From positions 1 to 16,963 of the forward strand of contig CAJUIE010000023.1 of assembly GCA_910586375.1 (NCBI GenBank): a stretch of DNA of 16,963 nt. Reading direction: 5' to 3'. Source of the stretch: an uncultured Alistipes sp. GTDB taxonomy: Bacteria; Bacteroidota; Bacteroidia; Bacteroidales; Rikenellaceae. Shown piece after piece: positions 1 through 6,327 of the stretch. Both the position numbers and the translations under genes were made by a program. Within the stretch, counting starts at the first letter, position 1. The number at the start of each line of letters is the position of its first letter. Below the pieces are notes generated by a model. The model had not been told where the DNA came from and did not search any database. It saw nothing but the letters and a program-made list of their open reading frames with translations.

Positions 1-280
1 TTGCCGGGAACAGGCGCTTGCAAGAAACAAGCTGACGGCAAAAACAGAATACCGGGAAAAAGTCATAAAAAGTGCGCGGGTTTAATATTTACCGGTATCT
101 GAGGTAGACCAATACCCACAAGTCTCGATAAATATAAGCCCACGCAACAGCATGAGCATTACATTTATCATTCTTGACTTGTTGAAATTTTGGTCTTTTC
201 AGATACAAGAATAATAACGTAACACCAACGTTAAATATGTCACGGCGAAGATAGAAAAATCTTGCCGGAATAGCAAATCC
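1..280. other. AT-rich intergenic stretch without a supported gene
   Basis: This stretch is visibly richer in A and T than the genes to its right. The only open frame of note is a 69-codon minus-strand frame (298 to 89) that starts at GTG inside cassette 1. It has no recognisable domain, so I do not call it a gene. I see no complete -33/-7 promoter pair and no tRNA-like fold. It may belong to an element lying mostly to the left of the window. Confidence 0.5.
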
Positions 281-478
281 CCCGCTTCGGGTTTTCACAA
301 AGAGCCTCGGCAGAAATCCGACCGGCGGGAAGGTAAAAGCGGTTGCGCCTGGAGCAGTGCGCCTTACTCGGCGTCGAGCGTGAACGGGTCGTACTTGGGC
401 TTCAACAGTTCCTACGTGTACTCCGAGAAAGGCAACAGCCGTACGTACGGTTTCCCCGTTCGCTGCGTGCAGGAATAA
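281..478 (+). repeat. Cassette 1: orphan C-type-lectin-like variable C-terminus fragment
   Basis: The plus-strand frame reads PASGF near the start, then GCAWSSAPYSAS, GFNSSYV and GFPVRCVQE, ending at a TAA at 476-478. This resembles the C-terminal end of Fibrobacter-major-paralogous-domain / formylglycine-generating-enzyme-like (C-type lectin fold) proteins of Bacteroidetes. There is no start codon and no upstream domain, so it is a gene fragment. From about 341 onward it aligns codon for codon with cassettes 2 and 3. Between PASG and the AWSS motif it is unrelated in sequence and one codon longer, which suggests recombination or decay. The final motif GFPVRCVQ is encoded identically in all three copies apart from the last base of the Q codon in cassette 2. 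The copy points towards the convergent rnhB gene. Confidence 0.7.
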
Positions 479-554
479 GAGAGGACGACGGACAGCGACG
501 CAACACGATCGGGATAGTTGGCCGAAGAGTCCGGAATGCGGAGAAATCCGAAGC

Positions 555-1154
555 TCAGAACGGCAGCTCCAGCTGGTCGATTTCGTGGTTGAAGGTCAGG
601 CGGTGGTGAGGCGTCAGACCATACTCCCGTATGGCGAGGCGATGCTCACGTGTGGGATAGCCTTTGTTTGTGCGCCAGCCGTATTGGGGAAACTGCTCGT
701 CGAGCCGTAGCATATATTCGTCGCGGTGGGTTTTGGCCAGCACCGAGGCGGCGGCTATATCGGCGTATTTGCCGTCGCCCTTGACGATGCATCGATAGGG
801 TGTCTCCAGCTGCGTGCGAAACCGGTTGCCGTCAATCACCAGAAATTCCGGCTGCGGATCGAGCTGCGCAACGGCCAGCGACATCCCCTCGAACGAAGCG
901 TTAAGAATGTTGATTTCGTCGATTCGCTCAGGCGTCACAGCCACCACGGCCCATGCCACAGCTTCGCGTTCGATGATCTCCCGCAGCCTGTCGCGGTTGC
1001 GTGCAGTCATCTGTTTCGAATCGTTGAGGCGTTCGTCGTGGAAGTCGGGCGGGAGAATCACTGCCGCCGCGAATACGGGGCCCGCCAGACATCCGCGCCC
1101 GGCTTCGTCGCACCCCGCTTCGAGAAGGTCGTATTGGCATCTTGTCTCCAGCAT
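555..1154 (-). CDS. rnhB: Ribonuclease HII
   Basis: RNase HII cuts the RNA strand of RNA/DNA hybrids and removes single ribonucleotides misincorporated into DNA. The 199-residue product has the family landmarks in order: CDEAGRGCLAGP at 15-26 (acidic pair D16/E17), NDSK at 44-47, VIDGNRF at 106-112 (D108) and KGDGKYADIAAASVLAK at 125-141 (D132). Together these supply the four metal-binding acidic residues. The frame is open further upstream to 1208, but I choose ATG 1154. A TATCTTTG -7 box lies at 1168-1161, only 6 nt before that ATG, so any start further upstream would be outside the transcript. The gene diverges from the membrane protein at 1286. I see no clear terminator after its stop. 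Confidence 0.95.
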   Translation of the reverse strand: MLETRCQYDLLEAGCDEAGRGCLAGPVFAAAVILPPDFHDERLNDSKQMTARNRDRLREIIEREAVAWAVVAVTPERIDEINILNASFEGMSLAVAQLDPQPEFLVIDGNRFRTQLETPYRCIVKGDGKYADIAAASVLAKTHRDEYMLRLDEQFPQYGWRTNKGYPTREHRLAIREYGLTPHHRLTFNHEIDQLELPF

Positions 1155-1160
1155 CCGATG

Positions 1161-1168
1161 CAAAGATA
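1161..1168 (-). promoter_or_regulatory. -7 box (TATCTTTG) of rnhB
   Basis: A perfect match to the Bacteroidetes TAnnTTTG box on the minus strand ends 6 nt before the ATG at 1154. The message is therefore probably leaderless or nearly so. Confidence 0.65.
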
Positions 1169-1254
1169 CGCAAAGCCGGGTTCTGGAACAAGTCTCTGCA
1201 CGGGACATATCTTATATAATTGTGACGATATGGAGTCATTCCGGCTTTTTTAGT

Positions 1255-1262
1255 TATTTTTG
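1255..1262 (+). promoter_or_regulatory. -7 box (TATTTTTG) of the membrane protein gene
   Basis: This TAnnTTTG match lies 23 nt before the ATG at 1286. It diverges from the rnhB promoter about 90 bp away. Confidence 0.5.
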
Positions 1263-1285
1263 CTGACCGGAATCGTTTCCCGCCT

Positions 1286-2302
1286 ATGAAATTCGATATT
1301 TCCCAACAACCGCTTGTTCCGTCATTCTTGACCCTGCTGGCTCTGGCTGTTTTGGCGGCGTGCTGCCTCGACCTGTTGCCTGCCGGGGCTGCCGGGGCTG
1401 CCGTGGCAACGGACGAAGGCCCCGGGGCCGATGGGCTGGTGCTGCCGACACTGAACGTCCTGCTCGGAAGATTCGAAGTCGTTCATCCGGTCTGGAGCCG
1501 CCTGTTTGTCGGGTTTCTGGTTCTTTTTACCGGCATGTGCACCGGTCGCATGACCGTGCGTTACAACCTTTATGGGCACTCCACCTGCCTGGCTATTCCT
1601 CTTTATGGCATCATCGCCTGTAGCCTGGGGATACTTGAGGCCGCTCTCGCAGCCCTTGTCGCTTCGGCACTGCTGGCACTGGCCATCAAGAACTTCTGCC
1701 GCTCGTTCCGTAACGGCTATGGTTTCGACGCTTTGTTCCGGGGAGGACTTTATACGGGCATTCTGTTGCTGGTACGTCACGAAATGTTGCCGTTGTTGCT
1801 GCTCCTGCCTTCGGCCATCCTGCTCTTTCGCCGCACGCGCCGGGAAACCGTGGTGGCGTTGACCGGATTTTTGATACCTCTGTTCATCGCCTGCTACCTC
1901 AACTGGGGCGCCGGAGGGGCTTTTCTTGCTCCGATTCTGGCTTTCGCAGATTCGTTGCGTTTCGGTATTCCCTTCGGATTTCTTGCTATGCTCGGGATTC
2001 CGACGATGATATTGGCTGCGGTCGTTGCACTGCTTGACCTGCTGGCGCTGGTATTTCTCTTCCGGAATATTCATATTCAGAGCAGCAAATCCCGCACGAT
2101 TCTTCTGTTTAATACGTGTGCACTTATCCTCACGTTGGGCGCTGCCGCCATGCCGACCTCGACGGCTGCGAGCTTTGCATTATGGGCCGTTCCGTCGGCC
2201 ATTCTGCTGCCCGTATTTTTCGTGCGCCTCTCGTTGAGTCTTGCCCGGATGCTCTATCTGGGACTTTGGATTTTTGCTGTTCTGGCGCTTGTATTACAAT
2301 AA
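1286..2302 (+). CDS. Polytopic inner-membrane protein of unknown function
   Basis: I do not recognise a specific family. The 338-residue product is almost entirely hydrophobic, with roughly nine or ten stretches long enough to cross the membrane. The first is at about 13-33 and others cluster at about 75-95, 105-135, 150-180, 190-225, 230-260 and 275-338. Short basic loops such as FCRSFRNGYG and RRTRRE separate some of them, as expected for cytoplasmic loops of an inner-membrane protein. There is no signal peptidase II lipobox, no transporter signature and no catalytic motif. The ATG at 1286 fits a -7 box 23 nt upstream. The gene stands alone, between divergent rnhB and the AraC regulator with its own promoter. 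It could belong to one of the DUF-type Bacteroidetes membrane families, but I cannot assign one. Confidence 0.8.
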   Translation: MKFDISQQPLVPSFLTLLALAVLAACCLDLLPAGAAGAAVATDEGPGADGLVLPTLNVLLGRFEVVHPVWSRLFVGFLVLFTGMCTGRMTVRYNLYGHSTCLAIPLYGIIACSLGILEAALAALVASALLALAIKNFCRSFRNGYGFDALFRGGLYTGILLLVRHEMLPLLLLLPSAILLFRRTRRETVVALTGFLIPLFIACYLNWGAGGAFLAPILAFADSLRFGIPFGFLAMLGIPTMILAAVVALLDLLALVFLFRNIHIQSSKSRTILLFNTCALILTLGAAAMPTSTAASFALWAVPSAILLPVFFVRLSLSLARMLYLGLWIFAVLALVLQ

Positions 2303-2395
2303 CCTATTTAGCCTTAATCGTGTATCGAATAGTCTTAAACGGATAACGCTGTTTCATTTCACTATAAATAATTTTAAAAGATAAAGTCAAGATTG

Positions 2396-2403
2396 TATAT
2401 TTG
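2396..2403 (+). promoter_or_regulatory. -7 box (TATATTTG) of the AraC-type regulator
   Basis: This TAnnTTTG match sits in an AT-rich gap (2303-2458) and would give a leader of about 50 nt before the ATG at 2459. Confidence 0.55.
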
Positions 2404-2458
2404 AAGACGAACAGAGTGACGCAACGCAATGTTCACCTAACTTTAAATTACAATCTTT

Positions 2459-3379
2459 ATGAGGAATTCATCGAATTCGTCGGCTCAACAGCCGACGATT
2501 GTGAAGTATGTCGAAACGCTTCACACAGGTATTCAGACGCAGGCTTTATCCCGCTACGCCATTGGGTTTGTACTCCGTGGCACCAAGCACATCTATGATG
2601 GTGACAAACGACAGACACTGACCCGCGGAGAACTTTTTTATCTCGGCATTGGCCACCACTACGTGGAGAATATTCCCGATAACGGGCAGCCTTTCGAGCA
2701 GATACTTTTCTATTATACGCCCGCAGACCTTCAGCGAATACTGCTTCATCTGAACATCACCTACGGACTCAATATCTCCAACCAGCACTCCTGTGAAAAC
2801 TGCGACAACCGGACCCATGTCGCTATGCCGGGCTGGAGTTCGATCCGCAGCTTTTTTCTCAACACCAACAATTATTTGCGCGAAGAGGAGTTCCGGCACG
2901 ACGACACAGCCGAGAATATTAAAATGACCGAACTGATCTATCTGATCGCCTCGCATGAGGATTGCTGCATCAAAAGCAAGGTTCTGAGCAATATCGATGC
3001 GGAGAAGGAGAACTTTGAACAGATCATCCACAACCACATTTTTCAGGATATATCCATCGAGGAGCTTTCACGTCTGACGCATCGGTCGCTTACGTCGTTC
3101 AAGAAGGAGTTCCGGCGCCATTTTCAGATGCCGCCTCACCGGTGGTTTATCCGTCAGCGGTTGATGCACTCGCGGCTGTTGTTGATTTCGACGTCGAAAT
3201 CGATTTCGGAGATCGGTAACGAGTGTACGTTCCCCAATACGTCACATTTCATCAAGCTTTTCAAGAAAGAGTATTCGATGACGCCCGCCACTTATCGCAA
3301 CTACCATATCGCCTCCGGCCACGAGGGGGCAGCGCATGTTTGTGTCGAGGAGTCCGTGCCTTTACGGGAGGCCCTTTAA
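2459..3379 (+). CDS. AraC/XylS-family transcriptional regulator
   Basis: This 306-residue DNA-binding regulator has two parts. The N-terminal half (about 15-110) looks like a cupin-type sensor, with glycine-rich turns such as RGTKHIYDG and TRGELFYLGIGHHYVEN. The C-terminal domain (about 185-283) carries two helix-turn-helix units: one around SIEELSRLTHRSL (199-211) and one around SISEIGNECTFPNTSHFIKLFKKEYSMTP (248-276), which is the classic AraC second helix with its F-K-x-x-x-x-x-T-P ending. A cluster CENCDN at 112-117 and CC at 169-170 give several cysteines, which might bind metal or sense redox state; that is speculation. No target operon adjoins it: the next gene on the same strand is beyond hpf and xerC. 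Its ligand and regulon cannot be told from the sequence. Confidence 0.9.
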   Translation: MRNSSNSSAQQPTIVKYVETLHTGIQTQALSRYAIGFVLRGTKHIYDGDKRQTLTRGELFYLGIGHHYVENIPDNGQPFEQILFYYTPADLQRILLHLNITYGLNISNQHSCENCDNRTHVAMPGWSSIRSFFLNTNNYLREEEFRHDDTAENIKMTELIYLIASHEDCCIKSKVLSNIDAEKENFEQIIHNHIFQDISIEELSRLTHRSLTSFKKEFRRHFQMPPHRWFIRQRLMHSRLLLISTSKSISEIGNECTFPNTSHFIKLFKKEYSMTPATYRNYHIASGHEGAAHVCVEESVPLREAL

Positions 3380-3471
3380 TCAAAAGTTTGGAAATACTCT
3401 GTTTTGCTCCGCTTTGATTGCGGCAATAATAAAAAAACGGCGTATTTTTTTTGAAAAATCACGGAAAAACA

Positions 3472-3503
3472 TTTGCTTTTTTATAAAATTAATTTTATTT
3501 TTG
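3472..3503 (+). promoter_or_regulatory. Well-formed -33/-7 promoter with no protein gene downstream
   Basis: TTTG at 3472-3475 and TATTTTTG at 3496-3503 are separated by exactly 20 nt, the best-formed promoter in this part of the window. The next gene on the plus strand is more than 1.4 kb away, so it probably drives a non-coding RNA. Confidence 0.65.
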
Positions 3504-3507
3504 TATA

Positions 3508-3597
3508 GTAATCGTGGGGGTCACCCCACGCTCATTAACCTAACTAACCTAACCAGAGAATCTCGGGGCCGACAGGTCGCCGGGATTCTTGTTTATA
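3508..3597 (+). ncRNA. Candidate small RNA, about 90 nt
   Basis: Transcription from the promoter at 3472-3503 would begin near 3508. The predicted RNA has a 5' hairpin, CGTGGGG / CCCCACG (3513-3519 with 3524-3530, loop GTCA). A single-stranded stretch containing a TAACCTAAC direct repeat follows (about 3536-3554). A second 10-bp hairpin pairs 3557-3566 with 3580-3589 (one G-U pair) and runs into TTGTTTAT, which could act as a weak terminator. A stronger bidirectional terminator lies at 3660-3690. No start codon opens a credible protein here. I do not recognise a named RNA family. It could instead be the leader of a lost gene. Confidence 0.45.
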
Positions 3598-3659
3598 GGG
3601 AGCGGGGCGGGATGACATTTGTCGTCATTCGCTGGTATGGGGTGCGATTCGGGTAAAAC

Positions 3660-3690
3660 AATAAGCCCGGAAGAATTTCCCGGACTTATT
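3660..3690. terminator. Bidirectional terminator between AraC/sRNA and hpf
   Basis: An 11-bp hairpin pairs 3660-3670 with 3680-3690; its single mismatch becomes a G-U pair in minus-strand RNA. CTGATTTTTT follows on the plus strand, and GTTTTA follows on the minus strand just after the hpf stop. Confidence 0.7.
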
Positions 3691-3698
3691 CTGATTTT

Positions 3699-3995
3699 TT
3701 ATTTTTCGACTTTAGCCTTGAATTTCTCTATCTGATGTTTCAGGGCATCTATTGCTTCATCTATCGCCTCTTCGAAACTTCGGGCCTGGTGCGTAGCTAC
3801 CAGCTCTTCGCCCGGCATGTGCAGGGAGATTGTGGCTATCTTGTTTCCTTTCTCGACGTCTTTGTCGAGCTTGAGGATGACGTCGGCGCCGGTTGAACGT
3901 TCCGCAAAGCGGTCCAGTTTCGCCATTTTGGCATTCACAAATTCAACGAGCCGCGTGTCGGCGTCGAATTTTACGGATTGAATCTGCACATTCAT
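3699..3995 (-). CDS. hpf: Ribosome hibernation promoting factor, short form (HPF/YfiA family)
   Basis: This 98-residue protein binds the decoding centre of idle 30S subunits and helps inactivate ribosomes in stationary phase. It has the single-domain family pattern: MNVQIQSVKFDAD at the N-terminus, LVEFVNAKMAKLDRF in the first helix, a central strand region DVILKLDKDVEKGNKIATISLHMPGEELVA, and the long C-terminal helix SFEEAIDEAIDALKHQIEKFK. Length fits the short form, without the extra C-terminal dimerisation domain of long HPF. The frame is open to 4121, but that start would lie inside xerC. ATG 3995 gives a normal family N-terminus and lies 13 nt after the xerC stop. The two genes are therefore probably cotranscribed. 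Confidence 0.93.
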   Translation of the reverse strand: MNVQIQSVKFDADTRLVEFVNAKMAKLDRFAERSTGADVILKLDKDVEKGNKIATISLHMPGEELVATHQARSFEEAIDEAIDALKHQIEKFKAKVEK

Positions 3996-4008
3996 AGCCT
4001 TACGATTT

Positions 4009-4926
4009 TTATGGTTGTTCGTTTTCCCCGTTTTGGGCCCGGGGGTGGGCTTTGGCATATGTCCGCTGCAGATGGGCGATGCTGTTGTGCGTGTATACCT
4101 GCGTGGCTTGCAACGACGCATGGCCCATCAACTCCTGGATTTCGCGCATATCGGCCCCGCCGTTCAGCAGGTGGGTGGCGAACGTGTGCCGTAATACATG
4201 AGGACTTTTTTTACCTTGTACGTCGGCCTGCGCCAGCTCGTTCCGCACCAGGCGGTAGACCGAGCTGCGGGAGATACGTTTACCGCTGCGACTTAAAAAT
4301 AATGCTTTTTCCGAAGAGTTGCAAATATTTTGCCGTTCGATTCGCCGGATGTGGCTCCCGATTTTTTCGGCGGCCTCCTCCAGAAGCGGGACCAGACGCT
4401 CCTTGTCGCCTTTGCCGCGGACGCGAAGGGTGGAATTGTCGGCCGAGAAGTCGCTGCGATCGAGACCGATTAGTTCGGCAAGGCGCAGTCCGCAGGAGTA
4501 GAACAGCAGAATGATGAGTGCGTTGCGTTCGTCGTCGAAGTCGTCGGCCCGGGTTTCGCACTTGTCGATGAGCGGCATCATGCGGCTTTCGGGCACGAAG
4601 GCCGGCAGGCGGTGCGAGGTGCGGAGCGACGGAACTGACTGCATGATATCCTTGTGCACCCGGCCGGTGCTGCGGAGCCAGCGGAAGAGTGTGCGCAACG
4701 AGGAGAGCTCGCGGTTCATCGCCCGGGCATTTATCTTTTGCCTCTCTGTGCGGAAGATGATCCAGTCACGAATCTGTACGGCCTCGATTTCGTGCGGATC
4801 GAACGGTGCTCCCCCGGATTTCTCGACCCACGCCACGAACTGTTCTATGTCGTGGCGGTAGTTGCGCACGGTGAGTGGTGAGTAGCGACGTTCAGCCTCC
4901 AGGTAGTGGATAAATTCGGCGAGCAT
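4009..4926 (-). CDS. xerC: Tyrosine recombinase XerC/XerD type
   Basis: This site-specific recombinase probably resolves chromosome dimers at a dif site with a partner recombinase. The 305-residue protein has an N-terminal SAM-like core-binding domain (about 1-90) and a C-terminal catalytic domain with all six conserved residues: R148 in CGLRLAELIGL, K172 in GKGDKERLVPL, H243 and R246 in HVLRHTFATHLL, H269 in LMGHAS, and Y278 in QVYTH. The frame is open to a TTG at 4989, but that codon lies within the TATATTTG -7 box (4994-4987). ATG 4926 also matches the usual family start, so I chose it. hpf follows 13 nt after the stop. XerC is more likely than XerD or an integron-type integrase, given the size and hpf linkage, but the symbol is provisional. 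Confidence 0.9.
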   Translation of the reverse strand: MLAEFIHYLEAERRYSPLTVRNYRHDIEQFVAWVEKSGGAPFDPHEIEAVQIRDWIIFRTERQKINARAMNRELSSLRTLFRWLRSTGRVHKDIMQSVPSLRTSHRLPAFVPESRMMPLIDKCETRADDFDDERNALIILLFYSCGLRLAELIGLDRSDFSADNSTLRVRGKGDKERLVPLLEEAAEKIGSHIRRIERQNICNSSEKALFLSRSGKRISRSSVYRLVRNELAQADVQGKKSPHVLRHTFATHLLNGGADMREIQELMGHASLQATQVYTHNSIAHLQRTYAKAHPRAQNGENEQP

Positions 4927-4986
4927 GGATTTCAGATTCGCGGTCGGAGCTTGCGTTCCGTGGCCCGGTGAAAGGGGCTCCGAGGG

Positions 4987-5014
4987 CAAATATAATAAAT
5001 TTTCGTTATCTTTG
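4987..5014. promoter_or_regulatory. Back-to-back divergent promoters of xerC and the flavin reductase gene
   Basis: The minus strand carries TATATTTG at 4994-4987 for xerC. The plus strand carries TATCTTTG at 5007-5014 for the reductase. Only 12 bp separate the two boxes, so two polymerases could hardly bind at once. The plus-strand box ends 4 nt before the ATG at 5019, so the reductase message is probably leaderless. Confidence 0.6.
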
Positions 5015-5018
5015 AATC

Positions 5019-5588
5019 ATGAAAGAGTCCTGGAAGCCCGGCACGGTACTTTATCCGCTGCCGGCTGTATTGGTGAGCTGCGGGGTCGCGCCCGAGGAGT
5101 ACAACATGTTGACCGTAGCATGGACAGGCACGATCTGTTCCGAGCCGCCGATGTGCTTTATTTCGGTTCGACCGTCGCGTCACTCTTACGACATCATTCG
5201 CCGCACGGGGGAGTTTGTCATCAATCTTACCACCGAGCAGCTGGCCCGGGCCACCGACTGGTGCGGTGTGCGGTCGGGGCGCGACTGTGACAAGTTTCGC
5301 GAAATGGGTCTCACGCCTGGAAAAGCATTGCACGTCGCTGCGCCCATCATCGAAGAGTCGCCCGTGAATATCGAGTGCCGCGTCAGGCAGGTTGTGCCGC
5401 TGGGTTCGCACGATATGTTCCTTGCCGAGGTTGTCGGCGTGCAGGTTTCGGCCGAGTTTGTCGATCCGGCAAGCGGAAAGTTCCGTCTGGAGCAGGCCTG
5501 CCCGATCGTTTATTCCCACGGCGAATACTTCGCCCTGGGCCGGGCACTCGGACATTTCGGCTGGTCAGTACGTAAAAAGCGCCGGTAG
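5019..5588 (+). CDS. Flavin reductase family protein (FMN-binding split barrel)
   Basis: The 189-residue product fits the flavin reductase-like split-barrel family, which binds FMN and is used in NAD(P)H:flavin reductases or related flavoproteins. Typical features are the early proline- and valine-rich strand LYPLPAVLVSCG, the NMLTVAWTGTICSEPPMCFISV stretch (about 29-50) in which backbone and Thr/Ser contact FMN phosphate, the R-H-S-Y-D-I-I helix start, and GEFVINL followed by a conserved helix. A strand with HDMFLAEVVGVQV lies near the end. There is no fused domain. The physiological substrate cannot be deduced. The gene stands alone between a promoter shared back-to-back with xerC and a strong terminator, converging on rplS. 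Confidence 0.85.
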   Translation: MKESWKPGTVLYPLPAVLVSCGVAPEEYNMLTVAWTGTICSEPPMCFISVRPSRHSYDIIRRTGEFVINLTTEQLARATDWCGVRSGRDCDKFREMGLTPGKALHVAAPIIEESPVNIECRVRQVVPLGSHDMFLAEVVGVQVSAEFVDPASGKFRLEQACPIVYSHGEYFALGRALGHFGWSVRKKRR

Positions 5589-5605
5589 ATAGCCGGATGT
5601 ATATA

Positions 5606-5639
5606 AAAAAGGATGTCTTTTTAAAAAGACATCCTTTTT
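5606..5639. terminator. Perfect bidirectional terminator
   Basis: A 34-bp perfect palindrome has a GGATGTC / GACATCC core with A-run and T-run arms. It lies between the converging flavin reductase gene and rplS and supplies a U-tract in both directions. Confidence 0.9.
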
Positions 5640-5656
5640 CTTTGCTCGGGTCGGAA

Positions 5657-6034
5657 TTACTTCGTCGAGCTGGTCATGCGCTTCTCCTTGATGCGGGCCT
5701 TCTTGCCGGTCAGATTGCGCAGGTAGTAGATACGGGCGCGGCGTACCACACCGATCTTGTTGACCTCGATCTTGTCGATGTGAGGCGAGTAGAGGGGGAA
5801 GATACGCTCCACGCCCACGCCGTTCGAGATTTTGCGGATCGTGAACATCTTGGTTTTGCCCTGACCCTTAATCTGGATCACTACGCCGCGGAAGCTCTGG
5901 ACACGCTCCTTGTTACCCTCGACGATGCGGTAGGATACCGTGATCGTGTCTCCGGCCTTAAACGACGGCACGTCGGCCTCATTCTTGGTCCACATCTGCT
6001 CGTTTACGAGCTTGATGATTGCGTCTTTGTTCAT
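5657..6034 (-). CDS. rplS: 50S ribosomal protein L19
   Basis: L19 sits at the subunit interface of the 50S particle. The 125-residue product has the expected landmarks: an N-terminal helix, FKAGDTITVSYRIVEGNKERVQSFRGVVI (about 25-53), the GVGVERIFPLYSPHIDKIEV strand pair (about 72-91), and the basic tail RRARIYYLRNLTGKKARIKEK. The length is normal. ATG 6034 gives the standard family start. It is monocistronic here, with a promoter box at 6205-6198 and a leader of about 160 nt that is long for such a gene. The terminator at 5606-5639 ends it. Confidence 0.97.
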   Translation of the reverse strand: MNKDAIIKLVNEQMWTKNEADVPSFKAGDTITVSYRIVEGNKERVQSFRGVVIQIKGQGKTKMFTIRKISNGVGVERIFPLYSPHIDKIEVNKIGVVRRARIYYLRNLTGKKARIKEKRMTSSTK

Positions 6035-6197
6035 TGCTGCAATGAATTGAGTTGTTTCGCATCCGACATTCCCGCTGCACCGCGGCTACCATACGGGGTT
6101 CTTACCCCCCCCCATAATCCCGCGAAAAAGCCCTGAGGCCTCCGCTGCTGCCGCAACACCCTTTGAAAGAGGTCGGTCTGCGTCCCCGAAGGGAGGA
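6035..6197 (-). promoter_or_regulatory. Long structured leader of rplS
   Basis: The message would begin just after the TATCTTTG box at 6205-6198 and run about 160 nt before the start codon. It contains a run of nine G (RNA sense; plus-strand C at 6105-6113). Part of that run can pair with CCCC about 6 nt downstream (plus-strand 6096-6099) to form a hairpin. Ribosomal protein genes often have autoregulatory leaders. I cannot match this one to a known family, and regulation is only inferred. Confidence 0.35.
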
Positions 6198-6253
6198 CAA
6201 AGATAGGAAGATTTTTCTTTTTGCGCAAGCAAGGCGGATTTTTTCTATCTTTG
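6198..6253. promoter_or_regulatory. Divergent promoters of rplS and surE
   Basis: TATCTTTG on the minus strand (6205-6198) serves rplS, and TATCTTTG on the plus strand (6246-6253) serves surE. The surE leader would be about 70 nt. Confidence 0.6.
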
Positions 6254-6327
6254 TGTGCAGAACGACAGCCTTAAGGCTGACGGGCTGAAGCCGGGGGACA
6301 TCGGCACTCAAAAAATATGGATAAGAG

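Noticed and set aside
89..298. 69-codon minus-strand frame at the left edge as a small gene
   Set aside because: It starts at GTG within cassette 1, has no promoter box or recognisable domain, and no terminator follows. It is kept only as an observation.
343..609. 88-codon plus-strand frame over cassette 1 and the end of rnhB
   Set aside because: It is a different frame from the conserved lectin-like ending and overlaps the rnhB 3' end; its arginine-rich product is typical of a shadow frame.
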